NCBI GenBank assembly: GCA_036381275.1
Contig: DASVDC010000078.1
Span: 8,944-72,943, forward strand
Reading direction: 5' to 3'
Source: UBA7803 sp036381275
Lineage (GTDB): Bacteria > Pseudomonadota > Gammaproteobacteria > Pseudomonadales > Azotimanducaceae
DNA: 64,000 nt
In this document: piece after piece, positions 1 through 8,285 of the stretch
Layout of the letters: the number at the start of each line of letters is the position of its first letter
How positions within the stretch are numbered: the first letter of the stretch is position 1
Notes under the pieces: generated by a model
The model's input: only the letters and a program-made list of their open reading frames with translations
Databases searched by the model: none
Told to the model about the DNA's origin: nothing
Made by a program: the position numbers and the translations under genes

Positions 1-104
1 CGCACGCTCATCTCGGAGATGATCTCCATTTGCGGAATGGCCACGTGCAGCAGGTCCGGCGTGACCGCGAACTGCTCCGGGTAATGGCTGGCGGCTGATC
101 TCAT
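1..104 (-). CDS. 5' end of an unrecognised gene, cut by window edge
   Basis: A reading frame begins with ATG (complement of 102-104) and stays open to the window edge, giving 34 codons that start MRSAASHYPEQFAVTP. There is no stop and the codon use is ordinary for this genome, so it looks like the start of a real gene transcribed away from the MFS gene at 294. Only a weak GGAAG lies about 12 nt upstream. The fragment is too short to assign a family. Confidence 0.5.
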   Translation of the reverse strand, partial: MRSAASHYPEQFAVTPDLLHVAIPQMEIISEMSV

Positions 105-293
105 CGCGGGTCCGACTTCCAGGACGATTGATCAGCGTCATTCCGAAAAACGTGCCAAATGAGGAAATTGCTGTAAGTTCTTGATAAGTAATACATTCAA
201 AGTTGAGACTATGCGCGCGACGCGCCGGCCGGGTGCCGCGTCGCGCGAGAATCTGACGCTGGGCGCCACCCGGGCGCCGCGTTACGCCGGTCC

Positions 294-1610
294 GTGGCGT
301 TGAGTGGCGCCGACGAGCGCGCCGTTCGGCGAGCCATTCGGCGAGCCGAACGCCGCTTCCAGCTCGAAGTGCGGCGCAACCTCAGCCGCAACTTCACCGT
401 CCATCTGATCCACGGCATGCTCGGCCAGACCGGCTTCCGGCTGCTGAACGCGCCGACCTTCCTGCCCGCCTACCTGCTGCTGCTGTCGGGCTCCGATTTC
501 GCGGTCGGGCTCGCGCTGGCGCTGCAGGCGTTCGGCATGGCGCTCACGCCGCTGCTCGGCGCGAGCCTGATCGAACACCGTCCCAAGGTACTGCCGATGG
601 GCTTCCTCACGGGCGCAGTGATGCGCCTCGCCGTGCTCGGGATCGCGCTCGCCGGATTGCTGCTGCCGCCACCGCAGGCGCTCGTCGCGATCTACTGCTG
701 GCTCGCCGTGTTCGGGCTGTTCCAGGGCATGCAGGGGGTGATCTTCAACTTCCTGATGGCCAAGGTGATCCCGGTGTCGAAACGCGGCCGGCTGACGGGG
801 CTGCGCAACTTCCTGGCCGGGATCATCTCTGCCGGGCTGGCGATGGTCGGCGGGGAGATCCTGCTCGGCGACGACCCGAGCGTACACGGCTATTCGTTCA
901 CCTTCGTACTCGCGTTCGTGCTCACGCTGTGCGGGCTCTTGTCGCTCGTGTTCATGAAGGAGCCGGCTCCGCCGTCGGTGCGCCCGCGCACCCCGCTGCT
1001 GCGGCGCCTCTCGGAGATTCCGGCGCTGCTGCGGGCCGATCCGTCATTCACCCGCTATTTCCTCGCCCGCTCGCTGGCGACCGCCGGGCGGATGGCGCTG
1101 CCGTTCTACATCCTCTACGCCGGTTCCGGCTCACTGCCGCTGACCGGCAGCAACCTCGGCATCCTGACCGTCGCCTTCACGCTCGCCGGCACCGTGTCGA
1201 ACCTGATCTGGGGAAACCTCGCGGACCGCCGCGGCTTCCGGCTGGTGTTCCTGCTCAGCATCGCGCTGTGGATTGCATCGACTCTGGTGCTGCTCGCCTC
1301 CGCCGGGATGCTGATGCTGTCGGTGGTATTCGTCGGCATCGGCGCGGCGGTGCAGGGATTCCAGCACTCCGCGCAGAACCTGACGCTCGAGTTCGGTCAC
1401 CGGGACGACCTGCCTGTGCGGATCGCGATCGCCAACTCCGCCTCCGAGCTGGCGGGCACCCTGGGACCGCTGGCGGGCGGCGCGATCGCGGGCGCGCTCG
1501 GGTACCCGGCGCTGTTTCTCGTCTCGGTTGCGTTCCTGACCGCCGGTGGTCTAATGGTCGCCTGGTTCGTGCCGGAGCCGCGGTACCGGCAGGCGCAGGA
1601 GACGGTATGA
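294..1610 (+). CDS. MFS-type membrane transporter
   Basis: This 438-residue protein has about twelve hydrophobic segments in the two-times-six layout of the major facilitator superfamily. Features include a conserved LADRRGF-type loop (cytoplasmic loop 8-9, here NLADRRGFRL), the usual central cytoplasmic loop around residues 220-250, and a basic N-terminus. The substrate cannot be read from the sequence. The start is GTG at 294; no better in-frame start exists before the first membrane segment, and no strong ribosome site is seen. Its stop overlaps the ATG of the rhodanese gene (ATGA at 1607-1610), so the two are probably translated together. A sulfur-related cargo is possible but unproven. 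Confidence 0.75.
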   Translation: MALSGADERAVRRAIRRAERRFQLEVRRNLSRNFTVHLIHGMLGQTGFRLLNAPTFLPAYLLLLSGSDFAVGLALALQAFGMALTPLLGASLIEHRPKVLPMGFLTGAVMRLAVLGIALAGLLLPPPQALVAIYCWLAVFGLFQGMQGVIFNFLMAKVIPVSKRGRLTGLRNFLAGIISAGLAMVGGEILLGDDPSVHGYSFTFVLAFVLTLCGLLSLVFMKEPAPPSVRPRTPLLRRLSEIPALLRADPSFTRYFLARSLATAGRMALPFYILYAGSGSLPLTGSNLGILTVAFTLAGTVSNLIWGNLADRRGFRLVFLLSIALWIASTLVLLASAGMLMLSVVFVGIGAAVQGFQHSAQNLTLEFGHRDDLPVRIAIANSASELAGTLGPLAGGAIAGALGYPALFLVSVAFLTAGGLMVAWFVPEPRYRQAQETV

Positions 1611-2008
1611 CGCTGAAGATCGGCTACAAGGCGCTGCTCGAAGCCGCCGAGCGCGAAATCCGCACGCTGACCGTCGAGGAGGCGCTCGACCTGCACGGTC
1701 GCGACGACGTGCAGTTCGTGGACATCCGCGACATCCGCGAGCTGCAGCGTGAGGGCCGCATCCCCGGCGCGTTCCACGCGACCCGCGGCATGCTCGAGTT
1801 CTGGATCGATCCGGAGAGCCCCTACTACAAGGACGTGTTCGGCGCCGACAAGACGTTCGTGTTCTACTGCCAGAGCGGCTGGCGTTCGGCGCTCGCAACG
1901 CAGACGGTGCAGCGCATGGGACTTCCGAGCGTCTGCCACATCGGCGGCGGCTACCGCGCGTGGAAGGAGGCCGGGGGCCCGACGGAAGATCTGCCGCGGC
2001 GCGACTGA
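1607..2008 (+). CDS. rhodanese-like sulfurtransferase domain protein
   Basis: A 133-residue single rhodanese domain. The hallmark early motif FVDIRDIREL is at residues 37-46 and the active-site loop CQSGWRS begins at Cys88, the residue that would carry a persulfide. There is no signal peptide, so it should be cytoplasmic. The start overlaps the stop of the MFS gene by four bases (ATGA), indicating translational coupling. The sulfate-activation genes lie just downstream on the other strand, so the neighbourhood is sulfur-flavoured, but the sulfur donor and acceptor are unknown. The single-domain length is typical of GlpE/PspE-type proteins. Confidence 0.85.
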   Translation: MTLKIGYKALLEAAEREIRTLTVEEALDLHGRDDVQFVDIRDIRELQREGRIPGAFHATRGMLEFWIDPESPYYKDVFGADKTFVFYCQSGWRSALATQTVQRMGLPSVCHIGGGYRAWKEAGGPTEDLPRRD

Positions 2009-2045
2009 CCTGGCTGGCTGCCTCTGCTGCTGACTGCTTGTGCTG

Positions 2046-2106
2046 TAGGAGCGATCTCCAGATCGCGATCCCGGAATCAGGAATCGCGGTCTGGAGACCG
2101 CTCCTA
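2046..2106. repeat. REP doublet (two convergent palindromic repeats)
   Basis: Two REP-like palindromes face each other: a GTAGGAGCG-headed element at 2046-2069 and its inverted partner at 2083-2106, separated by 13 nt. Each contains a short self-complementary core (GATCTCCAGATC and GGTCTGGAGACC) flanked by TAGGAGCG/CGCGAT. The pair lies between the convergent rhodanese and cysNC genes and could also act as a bidirectional transcription stop. The same family recurs at 30609, 51620, 58150 and 63958. Confidence 0.8.
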
Positions 2107-2119
2107 CGAGAGACGACCG

Positions 2120-4027
2120 TCAGCTCACGCCGGTGAGTATCCCCCGCTGCTCGAGGTAGCGCAGCAGCGCATTCACGGCCTGCTCCGGGGTGGTTTCGAC
2201 GGTGCGGATGTGCACCTCGGGTGCCTCGGGCGGCTGGTACTCCGAGTCGATGCCGGTGAAGTTCGCGATCTCGCCCGCCCGGGCGCGTTTGTACAGCCCC
2301 TTCGGGTCGCGCTGCTCGCAGATCTCGAGCGGCGTGTCGACGAACACCTCGATGAACTCGCCCTCCTCCAGCAGGTCGCGCACCATGCGCCGCTCGCTGC
2401 GGAACGGCGAGATGAACGACACGATGGTGATCAGGCCCGCGTCCACCATCAGCTTCGCGGTCTCGCCGACCCGGCGTATGTTCTCCACCCGGTCGGCCGC
2501 GGTGAAGCCGAGGTCGCGGTTCAGCCCGTGCCGGACGTTGTCGCCGTCCAGGATGTAGGTGTGCCGGCTCAGGTCGTGCAGCCGCGCCTCGAGCAGGTTC
2601 GCGATGGTCGACTTGCCGGACCCGGAGAGGCCGGTCATCCAGATCACCGCGGGGCGCTGGTGCTTGATCGCGGCCCGCCGCGCCTTGTCCACCGTGAGCG
2701 CCTGCCAGACGATGTTGTCGGCCCGGCGCAGCGAAAAGTCGAACAGCCCCGCACCGACGGTGCCGTTGTTGGTCCGGTCGATCAGGATGAAGCTGCCGAG
2801 CTCCGCGTGCTCGGCGAACGGCTCGAACGCGATCCGGTTGCTGAGGCTGATGTTGGCGACACCCACCTCGTTCAGCCCCAGGCTCTTCGCCGGCTGGGTC
2901 TCCAGGGTGTTCACGTTCACCGTGTGCTTGAGCTCGGTGATCACGCACGGCACCGTGCGCGCCGCCGTCTTCAGGTAGTACTGCCGCCCCGGGTACATCG
3001 GCGCGTCGCTCATCCACAAGAGGTGCACGGCGAGCTGATCGGACGTCTGCGGCGGCGCCGACGCGGCCGCGATCACGTCGCCGCGGCTGATGTCGATCTC
3101 GTCGGTCAGCACCAGCGTGACCGCCTGGCCCGGCTGCGCTTCCTCGAGATCGCCGTCGAAGGTGACGATGCGCGCGACCTTCGAGCGCAGCCCCGACGGC
3201 GACACGATGATCTCGTCACCGGGGCGGACGATTCCGCTCGCGATCGTGCCGCTGAAGCCGCGGAAGTCGTGGTTCGGCCGGTTCACCCACTGCACCGGCA
3301 TCCGGAACGGCTTGGCCGCGACGTCCTTGTGCGTCTGCACGGTTTCGAGGTGATCGAGCAGGGTCGGCCCGTCGTACCAGTCCATGTTCCGGCTGCGGCT
3401 GGTCACGTTGTCGCCTTTCAGCGCCGACATCGGCACCGCGACCACGTCGAGCTCACCGAGCTGGCGCGCGAACTGCCGGTAGTCGGCGAGGATCCTCTGG
3501 AACACCCGGCGGTCGTAGTCCACCAGGTCCATCTTGTTCACGGCCAGCACCACGTTGCGGATACCGAACAGCCTCGCGATGTAGCTGTGGCGCTTGGTCT
3601 GGGTGAGAACCCCTTTGCGGGCATCGACCAGGATCACCGCGAGCTCCGCGTTCGATGCGCCGGTGGCCATGTTGCGCGTGTACTGCTCGTGACCCGGGCA
3701 ATCGGCGACGACGAACTTGCGCCGGTCGGTCGCGAAGTAGCGATACGCGACGTCGATGGTGATGCCCTGCTCGCGCTCCGCCGCGAGCCCGTCCACCAGA
3801 AGCGCGAAGTCGATCTCTTCGCCCTGGGTTCCGAGGCGCCGGCTGTCGGCTTCGAGAGCTGCGAGCTGGTCTTCGAAGATCAGCTTGGAGTCGTACAGGA
3901 GCCGCCCGATCAGCGTGCTCTTGCCGTCGTCCACGCTGCCGCAGGTCAGAAAGCGCAGGGTGGTCTTGGCGGCCTGGTCCGCCAGATAGGCTTCGATGGT
4001 GGGCGGTGCTTCCATGGGCTCCGTCAT
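2120..4027 (-). CDS. cysNC: bifunctional sulfate adenylyltransferase subunit 1 / adenylylsulfate kinase
   Basis: A 635-residue fusion. Residues ~20-440 are a CysN GTPase: P-loop GSVDDGKST, switch II DCPGHEQYTRNM, base-recognition NKMDLV, then EF-Tu-like beta-barrel domains. Residues ~445-635 are an APS kinase (CysC) with P-loop GLSGSGKST. CysN uses GTP hydrolysis to drive APS formation by CysD; CysC then phosphorylates APS to PAPS for sulfate assimilation. The ATG overlaps the cysD stop (ATGA), so the two are one operon with cysD first. The length matches known CysNC fusions and all key motifs are present. Confidence 0.96.
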   Translation of the reverse strand: MTEPMEAPPTIEAYLADQAAKTTLRFLTCGSVDDGKSTLIGRLLYDSKLIFEDQLAALEADSRRLGTQGEEIDFALLVDGLAAEREQGITIDVAYRYFATDRRKFVVADCPGHEQYTRNMATGASNAELAVILVDARKGVLTQTKRHSYIARLFGIRNVVLAVNKMDLVDYDRRVFQRILADYRQFARQLGELDVVAVPMSALKGDNVTSRSRNMDWYDGPTLLDHLETVQTHKDVAAKPFRMPVQWVNRPNHDFRGFSGTIASGIVRPGDEIIVSPSGLRSKVARIVTFDGDLEEAQPGQAVTLVLTDEIDISRGDVIAAASAPPQTSDQLAVHLLWMSDAPMYPGRQYYLKTAARTVPCVITELKHTVNVNTLETQPAKSLGLNEVGVANISLSNRIAFEPFAEHAELGSFILIDRTNNGTVGAGLFDFSLRRADNIVWQALTVDKARRAAIKHQRPAVIWMTGLSGSGKSTIANLLEARLHDLSRHTYILDGDNVRHGLNRDLGFTAADRVENIRRVGETAKLMVDAGLITIVSFISPFRSERRMVRDLLEEGEFIEVFVDTPLEICEQRDPKGLYKRARAGEIANFTGIDSEYQPPEAPEVHIRTVETTPEQAVNALLRYLEQRGILTGVS

Positions 4028-4932
4028 CAGAAATAGCCCTCCTGCTTCTTCTTCTCCATCGATGCGGCGGTGTCGTGGTCGATGGCGCGGCCCTGCCGCT
4101 CCGACGTGCGGGTCAGCAGCATCTCCTCGATGATCCCGGGCAGGTCGGCGGCCGAGCTCTCGATCGCGCCGGTGAGCGGATAGCAGCCCAGCGTGCGGAA
4201 CCGCACCAGGCGCATCTGCGGCTTCTCGCCGGGCCGGAGCGGCATCCGTTCGTCGTCCACCATGATCAGCAGCCCGTCACGCTCGACGATGGGCCGCTCC
4301 TTCGCGAAGTACAGCGGCACGATCGGAATGTTCTCCCGGTAGATGTACTGCCAGATGTCGAGTTCGGTCCAGTTCGACAGCGGAAACACCCGGATGCTCT
4401 CGCCCTTCTTCACCCGGCCGTTGTACAGGCGCCACAACTCCGGGCGCTGGTTCTTCGGGTCCCAGTGGTGCTGGGCGTTGCGGAACGAAAACACCCGCTC
4501 CTTCGCGCGCGACTTCTCCTCGTCGCGCCGGGCGCCGCCGAACGCGGCGTCGAACTTGTACTTGTCCAGCGCCTGCTTGAGCGCCTGGGTCTTCATCACG
4601 TCGGTGTGCACCTGGGAGCCGTGTGTGAACGGCCCGATGCCCTGCTTCACGCCATCCTCGTTGATGTGGACGATCAGCTCCATCCCGACCTCTTTCGCCA
4701 TGCGGTCGCGGAACTCGATCATCTCCCGGAACTTCCAGGTGGTGTCCACGTGCATCAGCGGAAACGGCGGCTTCGAGGGGTAGAACGCCTTGCGCGCGAG
4801 GTGCAGCATCACCGACGAATCCTTGCCGATGGAATACAGCATCACGGGGTTTTCGCACTCGGCGACCACCTCACGCAGGATGTGGATACTCTCGGCCTCG
4901 AGGCGCTCGAGGTGGGTCAGTGGGCGCGGCAA
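4027..4932 (-). CDS. cysD: sulfate adenylyltransferase subunit 2
   Basis: A 301-residue PP-loop ATP pyrophosphatase of the CysD type. It carries the SIGKDSSVML phosphate-binding loop near residue 35, the substrate-loop region MHVDTTWKFREM, and the conserved FGGARRDEEKSRAKER segment around residue 135. Together with CysNC it makes APS from ATP and sulfate in the cytoplasm. The length is standard. It is the first gene of the cysD-cysNC operon and is transcribed away from the membrane-protein gene at 5064 across a relatively AT-rich spacer that probably carries the promoter. Confidence 0.96.
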   Translation of the reverse strand: MPRPLTHLERLEAESIHILREVVAECENPVMLYSIGKDSSVMLHLARKAFYPSKPPFPLMHVDTTWKFREMIEFRDRMAKEVGMELIVHINEDGVKQGIGPFTHGSQVHTDVMKTQALKQALDKYKFDAAFGGARRDEEKSRAKERVFSFRNAQHHWDPKNQRPELWRLYNGRVKKGESIRVFPLSNWTELDIWQYIYRENIPIVPLYFAKERPIVERDGLLIMVDDERMPLRPGEKPQMRLVRFRTLGCYPLTGAIESSAADLPGIIEEMLLTRTSERQGRAIDHDTAASMEKKKQEGYF

Positions 4933-4971
4933 TTTCGACTTCCTATCGAGAAAATGCGGAGCGGCATGAAA

Positions 4972-5012
4972 TTAGACCGAAGATGTCTAAACGCCGCAAC
5001 AACCGTGTTGTT
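4972..5012. promoter_or_regulatory. inverted repeats in the cysD upstream region
   Basis: Two short inverted repeats lie in the AT-rich spacer upstream of cysD. The first is TTAGAC, 7 nt, GTCTAA (4972-4990). The second is AACAAC, 3 nt, GTTGTT (4998-5012). Their place between divergent genes suits operators or promoter-overlapping regulator sites. No regulator is assigned; a match to CysB is not claimed. Confidence 0.35.
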
Positions 5013-5063
5013 TCTAGCATATACCGCTTTGTAAAATGCCGGGCCACCCGAACGGGCGCTTTC

Positions 5064-5705
5064 ATGGCCGTGATCGTCTACACCCTGGCATTCGTCGGGG
5101 GCTTCTGCATCATGTCGCTGGAGCTTCTCGGGGGACGGGTGCTGGCGCCCTACTTCGGCAGCTCCATCTACGTCTGGGGCAGCATCATCACCGTCTTCAT
5201 GCTGTCGCTGTCGGTCGGCTACCTGCTCGGCGGGCGCTTGTCCCTGCACCACCCGTCGCTCGGCCGCTTCGCGCTGATCTTCCTCGCCGCCGCGGCATGC
5301 CTGTATCCGCTGGTGTACTTCAGCGAGGCGATCATGACGTGGATCTTCGGCCAGGTCGCCGACCCCCGATACGGCTCCCTGCTGGCCTCGAGCATCCTGT
5401 TCATTCTGCCGACCGTGATCATGGGCATGATCTCGCCCTACTCGGTGCGGATGCTGGTACGCACCACGACGCACTCCGGTCACGTCGCCGGGGTGCTCTA
5501 CTTCGTCTCGACCCTCGGCAGCGCGCTCGGTACGCTGGCCACTTCGTTCTATCTGGTGCTCTGGTTCGAGATCAACACCATACTGACGCTGCTGACGGCC
5601 GCTCTGCTCGCGATGGCCGCGATCGCCGCTCTGGCGACTCGTTGGGTCGCGAGCGGGCCGGCCGTGACCGCGGAGACCACGGTTCCGTCGGGAAAGACCG
5701 CATGA
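5064..5705 (+). CDS. multi-pass membrane protein, N-terminal half of a split aminopropyltransferase-like pair
   Basis: A 213-residue protein with about six membrane helices. Its sequence pattern (MSLELLGGRVLAPYFG near the start, then GYLLGGRL and PTVIMGMISPYSVRML) is that of the membrane half of fused MFS-like/spermidine-synthase proteins. Here the soluble half is a separate gene, whose ATG overlaps this stop (5702-5705). I chose the ATG at 5064 because it directly precedes the first helix; an upstream in-frame ATG at 4983 would add 27 basic residues and overlap the 4972-4990 inverted repeat. The function is unknown. The membrane domain may anchor or supply substrate to the soluble partner. 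Confidence 0.7.
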   Translation: MAVIVYTLAFVGGFCIMSLELLGGRVLAPYFGSSIYVWGSIITVFMLSLSVGYLLGGRLSLHHPSLGRFALIFLAAAACLYPLVYFSEAIMTWIFGQVADPRYGSLLASSILFILPTVIMGMISPYSVRMLVRTTTHSGHVAGVLYFVSTLGSALGTLATSFYLVLWFEINTILTLLTAALLAMAAIAALATRWVASGPAVTAETTVPSGKTA

Positions 5706-6598
5706 TGCTACGAATCGCGCCGGCGGTGCTCGCGCTGGCCGCGGCCCTCGCCTCTGCCGCGCCCGCCCACGCGCGCATCATCCACGAGGAGCGCTCGCTC
5801 TACAGCACGATCCTGGTGAACGAGCAGGGACCGGTGCGGTGTCTGCAGTTCAGCATCCGGCGCGATCAGCGCAATCAGTCGTGCGTCAACCAGCGTCGGC
5901 CGAAGGAGATGGTGTTCGCGTACGCGCGCATGGTGATGACGGGCCTGCTGCTCGAGCCCGAGCCGCGGCGCATCCTGATTCTCGGCCTCGGCGGCGGCAC
6001 GCTGCCGATGGCGCTGAACGAGCTGCTGCCCGAAGCCGACATCGACGTGGTGGAGATCGATCCGGCGGTGGTGCGGGTCGCCCGCGAGTACTTCGGCTTC
6101 GCGCCGACCGAGCGGGTGGACGTGTTCGCCCAGGACGGGCGCGTGTTCGTGAAGCGCGCAGCGGCCCAGGGCGAGACGTACGATCTGGTGATCCTGGACG
6201 CCTTCAACGGCGAATACATCCCCGAGCACCTGATGACCCGCGAGTTCCTCGAGGAGGTTCGGTCTCTGCTCGGCGGCGACGGCGTGCTGGTCGCGAACAC
6301 GTTCTCGATCTCCGATCTGTACGATCACGAGTCCGCGACCTACGCGGCGGTGTTCGGCGAGTTCTTCAACCTGCGCGCCGACAACACGGGCAACCGGGTG
6401 ATCATCACGCGTCCGGGCCGGCTGCCGCCGACGGACGTGCTCGCCGAGCGCGCGGCGGCGCTCCAGGACACGGTAGCGCCGTACGGCGTCGACTACGACG
6501 AGCTGCTCGGCCTGATGAGCACCGAGCCGGACTGGGACCCGGACGCGCGCATCCTCACGGACCAGTACTCGCCGGCGAACCTGCTGCGCTCGCGGTAA
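5702..6598 (+). CDS. spermidine synthase-like (aminopropyltransferase/methyltransferase fold) protein with signal peptide
   Basis: A 298-residue protein. Residues 1-22 form a signal peptide ending PAHA, which is unusual for a spermidine synthase and implies export. The remainder has the Rossmann-type nucleotide fold: LGLGGGTLP near residue 97, the acidic strand end VVEIDPAVV, and AQDGRVFV. The catalytic-loop position reads VILDAFNGEYIPEHL rather than the usual DSSDP, so true aminopropyl transfer is doubtful. It is translationally coupled to the upstream membrane gene. The pair looks like a split form of the fused membrane/spermidine-synthase-like family, acting outside the cytoplasmic membrane. 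Confidence 0.72.
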   Translation: MMLRIAPAVLALAAALASAAPAHARIIHEERSLYSTILVNEQGPVRCLQFSIRRDQRNQSCVNQRRPKEMVFAYARMVMTGLLLEPEPRRILILGLGGGTLPMALNELLPEADIDVVEIDPAVVRVAREYFGFAPTERVDVFAQDGRVFVKRAAAQGETYDLVILDAFNGEYIPEHLMTREFLEEVRSLLGGDGVLVANTFSISDLYDHESATYAAVFGEFFNLRADNTGNRVIITRPGRLPPTDVLAERAAALQDTVAPYGVDYDELLGLMSTEPDWDPDARILTDQYSPANLLRSR

Positions 6599-6607
6599 CG
6601 GTCCTCT

Positions 6608-6635
6608 TGGGAGCGGCGGGTAGCCGCCGCTCCCA
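6608..6635. terminator. strong hairpin between convergent genes
   Basis: A perfect 11-bp stem (GGGAGCGGCGG / CCGCCGCTCCC) with a GTAG loop sits ten bases after the stop at 6598 and just before the stop of the convergent acyl-CoA ligase gene. There is no T-tract, so it may act as a bidirectional stop or be a relative of the GTRGGAGCGG repeat family. Confidence 0.5.
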
Positions 6636-6638
6636 CGG

Positions 6639-8168
6639 TCAGGAGCGCGCCGCCGCCCAGTACTCGTCCTTCAGCAGCCGCTTGTAGAGCTTCCCGGTGG
6701 GGTGGCGCGGCAACTCCTCGCGGAAGTCGATGGTGCGCGGGCATTTGATGTGCGAGAGCCGCTCGCGGCAGTAGTCGATCAGCTCGAGCGCGAGCTCCGG
6801 TGTCGCTTCCGCCATGTCGCGCGGCTGCACCACCGCCTTGACCTCTTCGCCGAATTCCTCGTTGGGCACGCCGAACACGGCCACGTCCATCACCGCCGGA
6901 TGCGTGATCAGCACGTTCTCCGCCTCCTGCGGATAGATGTTCACGCCGCCGGAGATGATCATGAAGTGCTTGCGGTCGGTGAGGTAGAGGTAGCCTTCTT
7001 CATCGAGATAGCCCACGTCGCCGAGCGTCGTCCAGCCCTTCGGGTGCCGGGCGCCGGCGGTCTTGTCCGGATCCTTGTAATACTCGAACTGACCGCCGCC
7101 GCCGAAATAGATCGTGCCGGGCTCGCCCGGCGGCAGCTCGTTGCCGTCGTCGTCGCAGATGTGTACCTCGCAGCTGATCGGCCGGCCGACCGAGCCCTTG
7201 TGCGCGAGCCAGTCCGCGGAGTCGATGTGCACCGAGCCGTTGCCTTCGGTACCGGCGTAGTACTCGTAGAGCACCGGCCCCCACCATTCGATCATCTGCT
7301 CCTTGACCGGAATCGGGCACGGCGCGGCGGCGTGGATCGCGCATTTCAGCGACGAGAGGTCGTAGCGTCGCCGCACTTCCTCGGGCAGCTTCAACATCCG
7401 CACGAACATCGTCGGCACCCACTGGCTGTGGGTCACGCGGTAGCGTTCGATGTACTCGAGCGCGCGCTCGGCATCGAAGTGCTCCATCACGACGACCTGG
7501 GTTCCGTTGCGCAGGCACCCCATGCTGAAGTTCAGCGGCGCTGCGTGATACAGCGGCGCCGGCGACAGATACACCGACGTCTCGTCCATGCCGTACAGGA
7601 GCGCCAGCACGTTCGGCGCCGTGCCTTCGCCGTACGGCTCCTCCTGCAGCGGCTTCTTGACCCCCTTCGGATAGCCCGTGGTGCCGGAGGAGTACAGCAT
7701 CGGCGCGCCCTCGGCCGGATCGGCGATCGGCGTATCGGGCTGCCCCGCGATCGCCTCCTCCCAGGAGTCGAAGCCCGGCACGGTGCCGTCCAGCATGTAG
7801 CGGGCGCGCACGTTCGGCATGTCGTCGACGAGCGCCTCGGCCACGGCGGCGCAGGCTTTCGAGGTGACGAACACCGCCGCTTCGCAGTTGTCGACGATGT
7901 ACTTCACCTCGGCCTGCTGCAGCCGGTAGCTGATCGCCGTGTAGTACAGGCCGCAGCGCTGCGCGGCCCAGCAGATCTGGAAGAAGCGGGGATGGTTCTC
8001 GAGCAGGATCGCGATGTGGTCGCCGCGGACGAGGCCGAGCGCGCGCAGCAGGTGCGCGCCCTGATTGGCGGTACGCTCGAGCTCGGCATAACTCACCCTG
8101 AACCCCGTCTCGGCCATCACGTAGGCCGTCTTGTCAGGATCACGCGCCGCTATGATTCCCGGATGCAC
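6639..8168 (-). CDS. acyl-CoA synthetase (AMP-forming, ANL superfamily)
   Basis: A 509-residue adenylate-forming ligase. The ATP/AMP motif YSSGTTGYPKG is at residues 159-169, YEYYAGTEGNG follows, GDVGYLDEEGYLYLTDR is the A8-region hinge, and HPTGKLYKR near the C-terminus carries the catalytic Lys. It should activate a carboxylic or fatty acid to acyl-CoA through an acyl-adenylate in the cytoplasm. The opening HPGIIAARDPDKTAYVM is typical of a subgroup of FadD-like enzymes; the chain length or ring substrate cannot be read. It starts with GTG at 8168, preceded by a GAGGAG ribosome site. It diverges from the gamma-glutamyltransferase gene. Confidence 0.9.
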   Translation of the reverse strand: MHPGIIAARDPDKTAYVMAETGFRVSYAELERTANQGAHLLRALGLVRGDHIAILLENHPRFFQICWAAQRCGLYYTAISYRLQQAEVKYIVDNCEAAVFVTSKACAAVAEALVDDMPNVRARYMLDGTVPGFDSWEEAIAGQPDTPIADPAEGAPMLYSSGTTGYPKGVKKPLQEEPYGEGTAPNVLALLYGMDETSVYLSPAPLYHAAPLNFSMGCLRNGTQVVVMEHFDAERALEYIERYRVTHSQWVPTMFVRMLKLPEEVRRRYDLSSLKCAIHAAAPCPIPVKEQMIEWWGPVLYEYYAGTEGNGSVHIDSADWLAHKGSVGRPISCEVHICDDDGNELPPGEPGTIYFGGGGQFEYYKDPDKTAGARHPKGWTTLGDVGYLDEEGYLYLTDRKHFMIISGGVNIYPQEAENVLITHPAVMDVAVFGVPNEEFGEEVKAVVQPRDMAEATPELALELIDYCRERLSHIKCPRTIDFREELPRHPTGKLYKRLLKDEYWAAARS

Positions 8169-8285
8169 ACCCGCTCCTCGTGCCGGTTGATGAAGCCATT
8201 AAGGTAGAAACTTTCCCGAGCCGAGGCAAACGCCCCGAGCGATCTGCTATCGTGGCGCCATCTCGGCCTCGGAATCGGATCGGAA

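Noticed and set aside
1551..3017. A 488-residue minus-strand frame across the rhodanese and cysNC genes
   Set aside because: Part is an out-of-frame shadow of cysNC and part is antisense to the rhodanese gene; no conserved motif.
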